Positions 1-7,742 of a stretch of 9,746 nt of DNA are shown here, piece by piece (position 1 is the stretch's first letter; every line of letters begins with the position of its first letter). The stretch lies in contig DNXU01000003.1 in NCBI GenBank assembly GCA_003505715.1, positions 1 through 9,746 on the forward strand, in the 5' to 3' direction. This DNA is from Cyanobacteria bacterium UBA8803. GTDB taxonomy: Bacteria; Cyanobacteriota; Cyanobacteriia; Cyanobacteriales; Coleofasciculaceae. The translations under genes and the position numbers were made by a program. The notes beneath the pieces were generated by a model, which saw only the letters and a program-made list of their open reading frames with translations, was not told the DNA's origin and made no database searches.

Positions 1-5
1 CCCAC

Positions 6-33
6 AATATTTGTCGCTAAACCCGCCCCTACA
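6..33 (+). repeat. Half copy of a dispersed GC-rich palindromic element
   Basis: These 28 bases are identical, in the same orientation, to 5213-5240, the right half of the MITE-like element after chlH. The identity stops abruptly on the left: positions 1-5 (CCCAC) differ from 5208-5212 (CCTTT). Only the right arm (AAACCCGCCC) is therefore present, and the matching left arm is either lost or never existed here. The segment is non-coding in this place. Confidence 0.85.
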
Positions 34-117
34 GATATTATGGGTGTTTAACCGGACATGATATTACGCATTGTGCCCCCCCGACCCTCCAAGGAAAGGA
101 GAGATAAATTTCTTGTT

Positions 118-135
118 CCCCCCAGATTTGGGGGG
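118..135. repeat. C6/G6 hairpin repeat downstream of the DUF1802 gene
   Basis: CCCCCCA (118-124) pairs with TGGGGGG (129-135) around a GATT loop, giving a seven-base-pair, almost all-GC stem. A second G-run (139-144) follows after TTA. C-run/G-run elements of this kind are commonly dispersed in cyanobacterial genomes. It lies 27 bases beyond the stop codon of the minus-strand DUF1802 gene and could halt or stabilise that transcript, but no T-tract follows on either strand, so it is not a classical intrinsic terminator. Next to it, 154-176 is a low-complexity run of AACAAT/CAATTAA units that reaches into the last codons of the gene. Confidence 0.6.
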
Positions 136-161
136 TTAGGGGGGCGTTTAGCCATGAACAA

Positions 162-731
162 TCAACAATTAACAATCTTCTCAATTTGCTCAACTAGATG
201 AGTGTACTCAGTATCATCCAGGACAGGTACAATGCCTGCTAGAGAAATTGTTTCTACTAAATCAATCCAGGAGCGGCAGCCTCCGTATTCAGAACGGTAG
301 GAAATTATCGCGGCTGAAGGTAGGTGATAGGTTCGTAATAATAGGACATAGAGAGGCTGCTTAGGTTTCCACTTGAAACGAGTGCTGGCGAATTGTGCAT
401 TCCAAATGTGAAAGGGGAGTAAAGCGTTAAGAACCCTTGGCTCGCTCACCATTAAAATATCAGTAATCTTTGCCCAGCTACCAATCCGCACGGTTTCGGG
501 ATGCCAGCCTGATGTTACGGGTGTTACCTGAGGGGCATACTCTGCTTTTAGTAAATTAGGCTGTTGGTGTTCGTAGGTAGGGTAGAGCAAAAACCGATCC
601 TGACTGACTTGGAAGCGGTTACCCTCTTCGCGAATGCCCCCTTTACGGAGTAACATAATTGTTTTCCCCCGTTCTAAGGCATCAACGGCAACAGCCCATT
701 CTTTTAGTGCTTTGTTAGTGGTCGATGGCAT
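162..731 (-). CDS. DUF1802 family protein
   Basis: A 189-residue protein of unknown biochemical function that I recognise as DUF1802, a family common in cyanobacteria. The family-like blocks are ALKEWA (residues 8-13), LLRKGGIREEG (27-37) and FLLYPTYEHQ (47-56). There is no signal peptide or membrane segment, so it is probably cytoplasmic. The frame opens further upstream at a TTG (752), adding seven residues (MKSSVIV). I prefer the ATG at 731 because the conserved block then begins at the usual distance from the start; neither start has a convincing Shine-Dalgarno sequence. The last three codons lie in a low-complexity repeat, so the extreme C-terminus may be recently altered. The gene is transcribed away from chlH; a promoter lies at 858-885. 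The family call is firm and the function unknown. Confidence 0.88.
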   Translation of the reverse strand: MPSTTNKALKEWAVAVDALERGKTIMLLRKGGIREEGNRFQVSQDRFLLYPTYEHQQPNLLKAEYAPQVTPVTSGWHPETVRIGSWAKITDILMVSEPRVLNALLPFHIWNAQFASTRFKWKPKQPLYVLLLRTYHLPSAAIISYRSEYGGCRSWIDLVETISLAGIVPVLDDTEYTHLVEQIEKIVNC

Positions 732-857
732 GACAATTACGGAGGATTTCAATTCTAGCTATGAGCTGGTATCTAGCGGGTAACGGCTGATAATTTCTTT
801 ACAGTCATCCTAACTGCTGCTCATCTTTAGAGTGCCGATTCAAATATTGGTAAAATA

Positions 858-885
858 AATATACACATTTATTTACTTTTGTCAA
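858..885 (-). promoter_or_regulatory. Sigma-70-type promoter for the DUF1802 gene
   Basis: On the minus strand TTGACA (885-880, a perfect -35 match) is followed after 16 bases by TATATT (863-858, five of six matches to the -10 consensus). Transcription would begin near 851 and run into the DUF1802 gene with a leader of about 120 bases. The -35 box overlaps the TTTTGTCAAC motif, so a factor binding that motif could regulate the gene. Seen by eye; not tested. Confidence 0.6.
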
Positions 886-1075
886 CCCCATCATAGCCTC
901 AAAATGGCCATTTTTACAAAATTAAATATATTTTTGAGTATTGACTTCTTATTTTGTAAACAAAAGTGAAGTAAAAGCGTAAATTTCCTATCAAATTGTG
1001 TCAGATAAGGTCTTTAACCCCCCTCAGGTAAACGTTTTCTGATAGAAACACTTAAGTCACCTAAATAAGCACTGA

Positions 1076-1127
1076 CTGAGGGATGAGGAGTGAGTCCTTA
1101 CTCAATTGCTCGCTCATCGGCCCTCAG
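1076..1127 (+). other. Possible stem-loop in the chlH leader
   Basis: CTGAGG (1076-1081) can pair with CCTCAG (1122-1127), and directly inside it GATGAG (1082-1087) with CTCATC (1113-1118), leaving a three-base bulge (1119-1121). This makes 12 base pairs enclosing a second hairpin, TGAGT-CCTT-ACTCA (1091-1104). The structure ends 23 bases before the chlH ribosome binding site. It might affect translation or mRNA stability. It may instead be a by-product of the GAG/CTC-rich degenerate heptamer repeats common between cyanobacterial genes. Confidence 0.4.
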
Positions 1128-1166
1128 CTATGGAAGAGAACACGCATCATAAGGAGCTAGAGCCGC

Positions 1167-4100
1167 ATGTTCACTCACGTCAAGTCCACCATTCGACGAA
1201 TTACCCCCGATGACCTCAAGGGTCGTCACTTGCTTAAGGTGGTCTATGTCGTGCTAGAGCCACAGTATCAGAGTGCCCTATCTAGCGCTGTCGGCTCCAT
1301 CAATCGCAATCAGCCGGATATCGCTATTGACGTTAGTGGTTACTTGATCGAGGAACTCCGCGACCCTCAGAACTACGAAAATTTTAAAAATGATATCGCC
1401 CAAGCCAACATCTTCATTGGTTCTTTAATATTTATTGAAGACTTGGCCGATAAGGTGGTAGAAGCAGTGCAACCCTATCGCGATCGCCTTGATGCTGCTG
1501 TCGTATTTCCCTCCATGCCTCAGGTGATGCGCCTGAATAAGTTGGGTAGCTTCTCCATGGCACAACTCGGACAGTCTAAGAGTGCGATCGCCCAATTCAT
1601 GCGGAAGCGTAAGGAGCAGTCGGGGTCTTCTTTTCAAGAAGGGATGCTAAAACTATTGCAAACCCTGCCCAAAATCCTGAAGTACATGCCTATCGATAAA
1701 GCTCAGGATGCTCGCAACTTCATGCTAAGCTTCCAGTATTGGCTGGGTGGATCTTCAGAGAACCTAGAGAACTTCCTGCTCATGCTGGCAGATAAATACG
1801 TCCTCAAAGGCCGACATCTGAATTTCCAAGAGCCGGTAGTGTATCCGGACATGGGCATCTGGCACCCTCTAGCACCGACTATGTTTGAGGATATTAAAGA
1901 TTACCTCAAATGGTACAACAGCCGCCAGGATATCTCTGATGATCTGAAAGACCCCTTTGCCCCCTGTGTTGGCTTGGTGCTACAGCGCACCCACCTGGTT
2001 ACTGGAGATGATGCCCATTATGTAGCTATGGTGCAGGAACTGGAAGCTATGGGCGCTCGGGTTATCCCCGTGTTTGCAGGTGGTTTGGACTTCTCGAAAC
2101 CTGTTGATGCTTATTTCTACGATACCCCTGGTAGTAAGGGCGGGCAGGGACAAGTCACCTTAGTGGATACAGTTGTCTCCCTAACTGGCTTTGCCTTAGT
2201 GGGAGGTCCAGCACGGCAAGACCATCCTAAAGCGATTGAATCCCTCAAACGCCTCAATCGACCCTATATGGTGGCACTGCCTTTAGTATTCCAAACTACT
2301 GAGGAGTGGGAAGGCAGCGATTTGGGGCTGCACCCAATTCAAGTGGCTTTACAGATTGCCATTCCCGAACTAGATGGAGCAATTGAGCCGATTATCTTGT
2401 CTGGTAGGGATGCCGCTACCGGGAAAGCGATCGCCCTTCAAGATCGCATTGAAGCTGTTGCCCACCGCGCCTTGAAATGGGCAAACCTGCGCCGCAAACC
2501 CAAACTGGAAAAGAAAATCGCCATCACTATTTTTAGCTTCCCGCCGGATAAGGGCAATGTTGGCACTGCCGCCTATCTGGATGTCTTTGGTTCTATCTAT
2601 AAAGTGATCGAAGCCCTGAAAAATAATGGTTACGACGTGGAAAACCTACCAGAATCAGCTGAAGCACTAATGCAAGAGGTAATCCACGATGCCCAAGCTC
2701 AGTACAGCAGTCCCGAACTCAATATCGCCTACCGGATGTCGGTGATGGAGTACGAACGCTTCACCCCTTACTCGACTAGGTTAGAGGAAAACTGGGGCCC
2801 GCCACCGGGACATCTAAATAGTGACGGTCAAAATCTGCTCATTTACGGCAAGCAATTCGGTAACGTCTTCATCGGCGTGCAACCCACCTTCGGTTACGAA
2901 GGCGATCCGATGCGGCTGTTATTCTCCCGTTCTGCCAGCCCTCACCACGGTTTTGCCGCCTACTACACTTATTTAGAACAAATTTGGCAAGCCGATGCCG
3001 TCCTGCACTTCGGCACCCACGGTTCTCTAGAGTTCATGCCCGGTAAGCAGATGGGGATGTCGGGAGATTGTTACCCCGATAACTTGATTGGCTCAACACC
3101 AAATCTCTACTATTACGCTGCCAATAACCCCAGCGAGGCAACTATTGCTAAGCGCCGCAGCTATGCGGAAACGATTTCTTACCTCACCCCACCTGCGGAA
3201 AATGCCGGGTTGTATAAGGGGTTGAAGGAATTGAGCGAACTAATTGCCTCTTACCAAACTCTGAAAGATACCGGACGGGGCATACCCATTGCCAACACCA
3301 TTATGGATAAGTGCCGCTTGGTGAATTTGGATAAGGATATCGCCTTACCGGACAAAGATGCCAGCCAGATGACTTCAGAGGAACGAGATACCTTGGTGGG
3401 GTTGGTGTACAAAAAGCTGATGGAGATTGAATCCCGGTTGCTGCCTTGTGGGTTGCACGTTATTGGCAAGCCGCCGAGTGCAGAAGAAGCGATCGCGACC
3501 TTAGTCAGTATCGCAAACCTCGACCGCCCGGAAGAAGAGATCCAAAGCCTGCCTCGAATTATCGCCAATAGCATCGGGCGAGATATCGATGAGGTTTACA
3601 AAAATAATGACCGAGGTATCTTAGAAGACGTTCAACTGCTACAAAATATTACTCTGGCCACACGCGCTGCTGTAACTGCCCTCGTTAAAGAGCAAACCGA
3701 CGCTGATGGCCGGGTGTCCAAGGTTTCCAAGCTCAACTTCCTGAATATGGGCAAAAAAGAGCCTTGGGTTGAAGCCTTACACCAGTTGGGTTACGCCAAA
3801 GTAGATGCCCAAGCCCTGAAACCCCTGTTCGAGTATTTAGAATTCTGTCTCCAGCAGATTGTGGCGGATAACGAACTCGGTGCCCTGTTGAAAGCCTTAG
3901 AAGGAGAATACATCCTTCCCGGCCCTGGCGGCGATCCCATCCGCAACCCGGATGTTTTACCGACGGGCAAGAATATGCACGCCCTCGACCCCCAATCGAT
4001 TCCCACCACAGCAGCGGTGAAGTCTGCCAAAATCGTGGTAGACCGACTCCTCGATCGGCAGCGGGCGGAAAATAACGGACAATGGCCGGAAACCATTGCC

Positions 4101-5153
4101 TGCGTCCTGTGGGGTACTGATAATATCAAGACCTACGGCGAATCCCTAGCTCAAATAATGTGGATGGTTGGCGTTAAGCCAGTACCGGATGCCTTGGGAC
4201 GGGTGAATAAGTTAGAACTGATTTCCCTGTCAGAATTGGGGCGTCCTCGGATTGATGTGGTGGTTAATTGTTCGGGTGTTTTCCGCGACTTATTCATCAA
4301 CCAGATGAATCTTTTGGATCAAGCGGTGAAGATGGCAGCCGAAGCAGACGAACCTCCATCCATGAACTTTGTCCGCAAACACGCCTTACAACAAGCCCAA
4401 GACATGGGGATTAACCTCCGGCAAGCGGCTACTCGCGTTTTCTCTAATGCCTCCGGTTCCTATTCTTCTAACGTTAATTTGGCAGTAGAAAACAGCACTT
4501 GGGAAAACGAGTCGGAGTTACAGGATATGTACCTGTCGCGGAAATCCTTTGCCTTCTCATCGGATAACCCCGGCATGATGGCAGAGAATCGGCAGATTTT
4601 TGAGGCAGCACTGAAAACTGCTGATGTCACGTTCCAAAATCTGGATTCTTCTGAGATTAGTCTCACCGATGTATCGCACTACTTCGACTCCGATCCCACC
4701 AAGGTAGTTGCCACGTTGCGAGGAGATGGCAAGTCCCCAGCTGCCTACATTGCCGATACGACAACAGCGAATGCTCAAGTCCGAACTCTTTCAGAAACCG
4801 TGCGCCTGGATGCCCGGACAAAGTTACTCAATCCTAAATGGTATGAGGGAATGCTGAACCACGGGTATGAAGGGGTGCGAGAACTCTCGAAGCGGTTAGT
4901 GAATACCATGGGTTGGTCAGCAACCGCTGGTGCTGTCGATAACTGGATTTACGAGGATACCAATGCCACGTTTATCCAGGATGAAGCTATGCGGAACCGA
5001 TTGATGAACCTTAATCCCCATTCCTTCCGCAAAGTGGTATCAACTTTGTTGGAAGTGAATGGTCGCGGGTATTGGGAAACGAGTGAGAGTAATTTACAGC
5101 TATTGCGGGAGTTGTATCAGGAGGTTGAGGATCGGATTGAAGGAATAGAATAG
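1167..5153 (+). CDS. chlH: Magnesium chelatase subunit H
   Basis: The large porphyrin-binding subunit of magnesium chelatase. With the ATPase subunits ChlI and ChlD it inserts Mg2+ into protoporphyrin IX, the first step committed to chlorophyll; it is cytoplasmic or loosely membrane-associated. At 1328 residues it is full length for cyanobacterial ChlH (about 1330). The N-terminal DUF3479 domain covers roughly residues 20-185 and the CobN/Mg-chelatase domain most of the rest. The signature [20 protein letters not shown] begins at residue 614; E622 and E657 (in NNPSEAT) correspond, by a constant three-residue offset, to the glutamates I recall as E625 and E660 of the Synechocystis active site. 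The ATG is supported by AAGGAG (1151-1156) ten bases upstream and by the family-typical [11 protein letters not shown] start. It contains four HIP1 octamers. No frameshift or missing block was seen. chlI, chlD and gun4 are not in the window, so it appears monocistronic. Confidence 0.98.
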   Translation: MFTHVKSTIRRITPDDLKGRHLLKVVYVVLEPQYQSALSSAVGSINRNQPDIAIDVSGYLIEELRDPQNYENFKNDIAQANIFIGSLIFIEDLADKVVEAVQPYRDRLDAAVVFPSMPQVMRLNKLGSFSMAQLGQSKSAIAQFMRKRKEQSGSSFQEGMLKLLQTLPKILKYMPIDKAQDARNFMLSFQYWLGGSSENLENFLLMLADKYVLKGRHLNFQEPVVYPDMGIWHPLAPTMFEDIKDYLKWYNSRQDISDDLKDPFAPCVGLVLQRTHLVTGDDAHYVAMVQELEAMGARVIPVFAGGLDFSKPVDAYFYDTPGSKGGQGQVTLVDTVVSLTGFALVGGPARQDHPKAIESLKRLNRPYMVALPLVFQTTEEWEGSDLGLHPIQVALQIAIPELDGAIEPIILSGRDAATGKAIALQDRIEAVAHRALKWANLRRKPKLEKKIAITIFSFPPDKGNVGTAAYLDVFGSIYKVIEALKNNGYDVENLPESAEALMQEVIHDAQAQYSSPELNIAYRMSVMEYERFTPYSTRLEENWGPPPGHLNSDGQNLLIYGKQFGNVFIGVQPTFGYEGDPMRLLFSRSASPHHGFAAYYTYLEQIWQADAVLHFGTHGSLEFMPGKQMGMSGDCYPDNLIGSTPNLYYYAANNPSEATIAKRRSYAETISYLTPPAENAGLYKGLKELSELIASYQTLKDTGRGIPIANTIMDKCRLVNLDKDIALPDKDASQMTSEERDTLVGLVYKKLMEIESRLLPCGLHVIGKPPSAEEAIATLVSIANLDRPEEEIQSLPRIIANSIGRDIDEVYKNNDRGILEDVQLLQNITLATRAAVTALVKEQTDADGRVSKVSKLNFLNMGKKEPWVEALHQLGYAKVDAQALKPLFEYLEFCLQQIVADNELGALLKALEGEYILPGPGGDPIRNPDVLPTGKNMHALDPQSIPTTAAVKSAKIVVDRLLDRQRAENNGQWPETIACVLWGTDNIKTYGESLAQIMWMVGVKPVPDALGRVNKLELISLSELGRPRIDVVVNCSGVFRDLFINQMNLLDQAVKMAAEADEPPSMNFVRKHALQQAQDMGINLRQAATRVFSNASGSYSSNVNLAVENSTWENESELQDMYLSRKSFAFSSDNPGMMAENRQIFEAALKTADVTFQNLDSSEISLTDVSHYFDSDPTKVVATLRGDGKSPAAYIADTTTANAQVRTLSETVRLDARTKLLNPKWYEGMLNHGYEGVRELSKRLVNTMGWSATAGAVDNWIYEDTNATFIQDEAMRNRLMNLNPHSFRKVVSTLLEVNGRGYWETSESNLQLLRELYQEVEDRIEGIE

Positions 5154-5169
5154 TTCTAATAAAACTTAT

Positions 5170-5240
5170 CGAAGGGCGGGTTTTGATTTAAGACATATCT
5201 GTGAGAGCCTTTAATATTTGTCGCTAAACCCGCCCCTACA
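5170..5240. mobile_element. MITE-like palindromic repeat between chlH and the next gene
   Basis: GGGCGGGTTT (5174-5183) and AAACCCGCCC (5226-5235) are perfect inverted arms around a 42-base centre. A less perfect extension brings the whole to about 70 bases. Its right half (5213-5240) is repeated exactly at 6-33. A partial tandem copy of its end, GCCCCTACA (5232-5240), recurs at 5245-5253. It encodes no transposase, so if mobile it moves with outside help, as MITEs do. The left arm begins 21 bases after the chlH stop, so in the transcript it could form a 3' end-stabilising or terminator-like hairpin, although no T-tract follows. The next reading frame begins inside it. Confidence 0.75.
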
Positions 5241-6132
5241 ATCTGCCCCTACATTCGACCCCATTAATCTCAATCCTTACTCAGAACCTGAACCAGATAT
5301 AGTCCCCACAGAATTACCAGCCTATACAACCTTGCCTACAGACTGGATGACCGACAATCCCATAATGAGGATTTTGGATGCGGCATCACCCCAGGAAGAA
5401 TTAGAAGGGCAAGAAAATGCTCAGCTATCAGCTGAGTCAGAGACGATAATGCGCCAGTCTGACCCTTCTGTTCAAGAAACGCCTGAAGCAATGATACAAG
5501 CTCAAGCTCCAGAGTCCATACAGCGTGAAGACAATGAAAATGAGGGCTCAGGAGTAAACTTTGATTACAACCTCTTACCGCCAAAAATGAAGCTGTCTCT
5601 GGGTCAATTTAACTTAGGTGCTAATACAAGTTCAGCCCAACTAGGATATGGACAAGGACCATGGAATGCCCAGTTAGGCTATAACTATGGCAGCGACATC
5701 TTTGCTGGTGGCAGTTACGGAGATTTTTCCGGAAAATTCGGTTTTAACCCTGGGACGGAAGTGTTTTCTTTGGGTGGCTCCTATAATCAGTTTAACTTTG
5801 GTGCCAATGCAGGACTCAACGGTAGTGTAGGCTTAAACCTGGGTTATGGCAGTCCTCTGTTACCTATGCCAAATCAACTTGGTGAAAAAATTTATGCTGG
5901 AGAAGCAGGGTTGCGGGGTATTGTTTCTGGTTTACCAGGTGCATTGAACGATCCGATGGGATTTTATCGCTCCCAAGGGGATAATATCGATAGTGTAAAG
6001 TCTACCTATGGGCTGTTAAGTCAGATTGCCGGACAGCAAAATTCTGGGCAAAACTTTGGTGCGGGATTAAATATGAGTTATGGATCAGATACAGGATTTT
6101 ATCTTGGTGCTGGATTACAAGGACGGTTTTAA
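5218..6132 (+). CDS. Hypothetical protein: acidic disordered N-terminus, glycine-rich beta-type C-terminus
   Basis: A 304-residue protein I cannot name. Residues 1-115 are rich in P, E, Q and S and probably disordered, with spaced IMRQ (77-80), MIQAQ (92-96) and IQRE (101-104) motifs. Residues 120-215 alternate G/N/S with hydrophobic and aromatic residues (LGYGQGPWNAQLGYNYGS, 142-159, and related strands), suggesting repeated beta strands. A second such segment ends the protein in GLQGRF, a terminal aromatic residue as in many outer-membrane barrels. No signal peptide is visible. The only upstream start is TTG (5218), two codons after an in-frame TAA (5212-5214), without a good ribosome site and inside the palindromic repeat. 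The first in-frame ATG is at 5347. The 5' end may therefore have been replaced, leaving the product truncated. Barrel, injection-system cargo or surface protein all remain possible. Confidence 0.65.
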   Translation: MSLNPPLQSAPTFDPINLNPYSEPEPDIVPTELPAYTTLPTDWMTDNPIMRILDAASPQEELEGQENAQLSAESETIMRQSDPSVQETPEAMIQAQAPESIQREDNENEGSGVNFDYNLLPPKMKLSLGQFNLGANTSSAQLGYGQGPWNAQLGYNYGSDIFAGGSYGDFSGKFGFNPGTEVFSLGGSYNQFNFGANAGLNGSVGLNLGYGSPLLPMPNQLGEKIYAGEAGLRGIVSGLPGALNDPMGFYRSQGDNIDSVKSTYGLLSQIAGQQNSGQNFGAGLNMSYGSDTGFYLGAGLQGRF

Positions 6133-6269
6133 GGACTTAACTATCTTTTGTCACTCTGGGAAAAGTAAAATCTTAGCCAAATGATGAAAGTCATACCCCC
6201 TAGACAATTTAGCGATCGCAAACTGATAGAAACTCATTCTTTAGCCTAAATCATAGAAATCTTTCTGTG

Positions 6270-6315
6270 TAAGGGTTTCAGATTTTGCTATGACAAGAGT
6301 GACAGAAGAGGGATA
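6270..6315 (+). repeat. 46-base direct repeat, left copy
   Basis: It matches 7888-7933 at 44 of 46 bases in the same orientation, beginning TAAGGGTTTCAG and ending AGAAGAGGGATA. The similarity starts and stops sharply at both ends. The differences are A for C at 6290 and A for G at 6295. It lies 44 bases before the start codon of the Uma2 gene, so it is probably in that gene's leader or promoter. It may be the end or remnant of an insertion element; no transposase is present. Confidence 0.85.
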
Positions 6316-6359
6316 AAGGAACGTAGGTGCAACAATGCTAATAGCAACAGGAGGAAAGC

Positions 6360-7064
6360 ATGATCGCTCCCACTAATCCCAGCCGCATCACAATTCCGCC
6401 CTTAGAAAATGGGGACTTACTCACCCGTGCCGAATTTGAGCAGCGCTATACAGCCATGCCCGAGATCAAAAAAGCCGAACTGATCGAAGGAATTGTTTAT
6501 ATGGCTTCCCCTCTGCGCTTTGAACCTCATGCGGAACCCCACGCTCGCCTCATAACTTGGCTCGGCCTCTATGCTGCTTTCACTCCGTATACTCGCATCG
6601 GCGATAACCCTACGGTGCGCCTGGATGTGGATAACGAACCCCAACCTGATGCTGTAGTCCTCATTGATGCCCAACACGGCGGTCAAACTCGGCTCAGCGA
6701 TGATGGCTACATCCTCGGCGCACCGGAACTCGTGGCTGAAATTGCTGCCAGTACCGCTACTATAGATCTACGGGACAAAAAGCGAGTTTATCGCCGCAAT
6801 GGAGTCAAAGAATATCTGGTCTGGCAGGTAATAAATCGTCGCCTCGATTGGTTTGAAGAGCAGGAGGGAGAATACATTTCTCTGACTCCTGATGCCGAAG
6901 GAATTATCCGCAGCCGAGTTTTTCCGGGGTTGTGGCTGGCTGTTTCAGCACTCTTGAACGGGGATATGCCCGAAGTTATTGCTACACTCCAAACCGGGTT
7001 TACGAGTACCGCGCACCAAGAGTTTGTCCAACAGTTAGCTACGTTCTCAAACCCCAATTCCTAA
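6360..7064 (+). CDS. Uma2 family protein (DUF820, PD-(D/E)XK nuclease-like)
   Basis: A 234-residue protein of the Uma2/DUF820 family, which has a restriction-endonuclease-like fold and is present in many copies in cyanobacteria. Its cellular role is unknown. The visible core is ELIEG (residues 40-44), QPDAVVLID (95-103, with the PD aspartate D97), PELVAEIAAST (122-132, with E127 as second acidic residue) and a basic stretch DLRDKKRVYRRNGVKEYLVW (136-155) with candidate lysines K140/K141. The acidic and lysine residues expected for the nuclease site thus seem intact, but activity is not shown. The ATG is fixed by a strong AGGAGG (6349-6354) five bases upstream. The last residues (206-234) are an extension after the usual domain end. 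It stands alone on its strand 227 bases after the preceding gene. Confidence 0.92.
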   Translation: MIAPTNPSRITIPPLENGDLLTRAEFEQRYTAMPEIKKAELIEGIVYMASPLRFEPHAEPHARLITWLGLYAAFTPYTRIGDNPTVRLDVDNEPQPDAVVLIDAQHGGQTRLSDDGYILGAPELVAEIAASTATIDLRDKKRVYRRNGVKEYLVWQVINRRLDWFEEQEGEYISLTPDAEGIIRSRVFPGLWLAVSALLNGDMPEVIATLQTGFTSTAHQEFVQQLATFSNPNS

Positions 7065-7069
7065 ATTGG
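7054..7069 (+). terminator. Weak stem-loop at the end of the Uma2 gene
   Basis: CCAATT (7054-7059) and AATTGG (7064-7069) pair across a CCTA loop, overlapping the stop codon (7062-7064). The stem is only six pairs and AT-rich, and only a broken T/C run (ATTTCCTCTATTCTTT) follows, so it would be an inefficient terminator at best. Confidence 0.25.
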
Positions 7070-7146
7070 ATTTCCTCTATTCTTTAAGTTAAAAGTTGTA
7101 AGCCGATCGCGGGATTGATTTAACCTAAGTTACTGCTGGGGTATGA

Positions 7147-7211
7147 TGAGGGCTGGAATTATGTGATCGCGTGAGAGCAGGTTTATGTTGTTAATTTGAG
7201 GGCTGGTTATG
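7147..7211 (+). repeat. Duplicated translation start context before the DUF29 gene
   Basis: TGAGGGCTGG occurs at 7147-7156 and again at 7197-7206, 50 bases apart. The first copy is followed by AATTATG and the second by TTATG. The second supplies the likely ribosome site (GAGGG) and the ATG (7209) of the DUF29 gene. The first leads to an ATG (7161) followed at once by TGA, a minimal start-stop frame. Confidence 0.6.
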
Positions 7212-7697
7212 AATGGGGAAACTGAGTTAGTGGCGGTGGGTGCTGGGCTTTACGAGCAGGATTTTTGTTTGTGGTTGGAGCAAACGGCTAAGCTGTTACA
7301 GTCGGGGAGGTTTTCTGAGGTTGATGTTGCGAATTTAGTGGATGAAATTAAGGCAATAGGTCGGAGCGAACGGCGGGCGGTTGAGAGTATTTTAGAGGTG
7401 ATTTTGATGCACTTGCTTAAATATCGTTATCAACCAGAGCGACGGTCAAGGAGTTGGCTTTTGACGCTGTTTGAACACCGCAAGCGGATGGAGAGGCTTT
7501 TTAAGGATAGTCCTAGTTTAAGACGGTATTTTGAGGAGGTTTTTGGGGAGTGTTATCAAAATGCTCGGCAAATGGCGACGATTGAAACGGGGTTGGAGTT
7601 AGAGGTTTTTCCGGTTGAGTCGCCGTTTGGTATTGAGGAGGTTTTAGCTGTTGATTTTTTGCCTTTGAGTGAGGGGGAAGTAGCTAGTAACGAGTAG
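7209..7697 (+). CDS. DUF29 domain-containing protein
   Basis: A 162-residue protein of the DUF29 family, a small helical family of unknown function that is multi-copy in cyanobacteria. Typical blocks are LYEQDFCLWLEQTAKLLQSG (residues 14-33), LVDEIKAIGRSERRAVES (43-60), the strongly conserved LMHLLKYRYQPERRSRSW (66-83), and KDSPSLRRYFEEVF further on. The length fits the family, with an acidic tail. There is no signal peptide or membrane segment. The ATG is supported by TGAGGG six bases upstream. The coding strand is unusually rich in G and T compared with chlH and the Uma2 gene (many GTT, TTG, TTT, GGG codons), which may mean different ancestry. It follows the Uma2 gene after 144 bases; both lie between the two 46-base repeats. 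Confidence 0.92.
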   Translation: MNGETELVAVGAGLYEQDFCLWLEQTAKLLQSGRFSEVDVANLVDEIKAIGRSERRAVESILEVILMHLLKYRYQPERRSRSWLLTLFEHRKRMERLFKDSPSLRRYFEEVFGECYQNARQMATIETGLELEVFPVESPFGIEEVLAVDFLPLSEGEVASNE

Positions 7698-7742
7698 AGG
7701 AAATTCGAGTACAGCCGAATACGTTGCTACGAAAGCGCAGCG

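Larger units (their letters stand above)
732..1166. other. Divergent intergenic control region between the DUF1802 gene and chlH
   Basis: About 430 bases without a supported gene. The part from 841 to 985 is strongly AT-rich. It carries two direct TTTTGTNAAC copies (877-886 and 952-961); the second lies in the near-palindrome TTTTGT-AA-ACAAAA (952-965). The perfect palindrome AAACGTTT (1030-1037) overlaps a short hairpin TTTCT-GAT-AGAAA (1036-1048). A larger stem-loop follows at 1076-1127 and the chlH ribosome binding site at 1151-1156. A TTGACT (941-946) faces chlH, but no convincing -10 box follows at the right distance, so I make no promoter call for chlH. No canonical NtcA site (GTA-N8-TAC) was seen. 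Confidence 0.6.

Noticed and set aside
850..864. GTA...TAC pair suggestive of an NtcA site
   Set aside because: The spacing is nine bases, not the canonical eight, and the region is AT-rich enough for chance matches.
941..977. TTGACT as the -35 box of a chlH promoter
   Set aside because: No acceptable -10 hexamer lies 16-18 bases downstream; the nearest candidate, TAAAAG at 972, is about 25 bases away.
1425..1637. Minus-strand frame of 70 codons inside chlH
   Set aside because: Antisense shadow of chlH, without ribosome site or recognisable protein character; the same holds for the minus-strand frames at 3251-3574, 3791-4129, 4460-4666 and 4557-4778.
5336..5584. Minus-strand frame of 82 codons
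   Set aside because: Overlaps the 304-residue plus-strand frame in antisense; its cysteine- and leucine-rich product has no family features.
6181..6249. 22-codon plus-strand frame beginning ATGATGAAAGTC
   Set aside because: No ribosome site, very short, and lies among repeat-like intergenic sequence.
6417..7057. Two minus-strand frames opposite the Uma2 gene
   Set aside because: The Uma2 assignment of the plus strand is firm, so these are shadows.
7703..7720. ATTCG/CGAAT hairpin after the DUF29 gene as a terminator
   Set aside because: Only five pairs with an eight-base loop and no T-tract follows.
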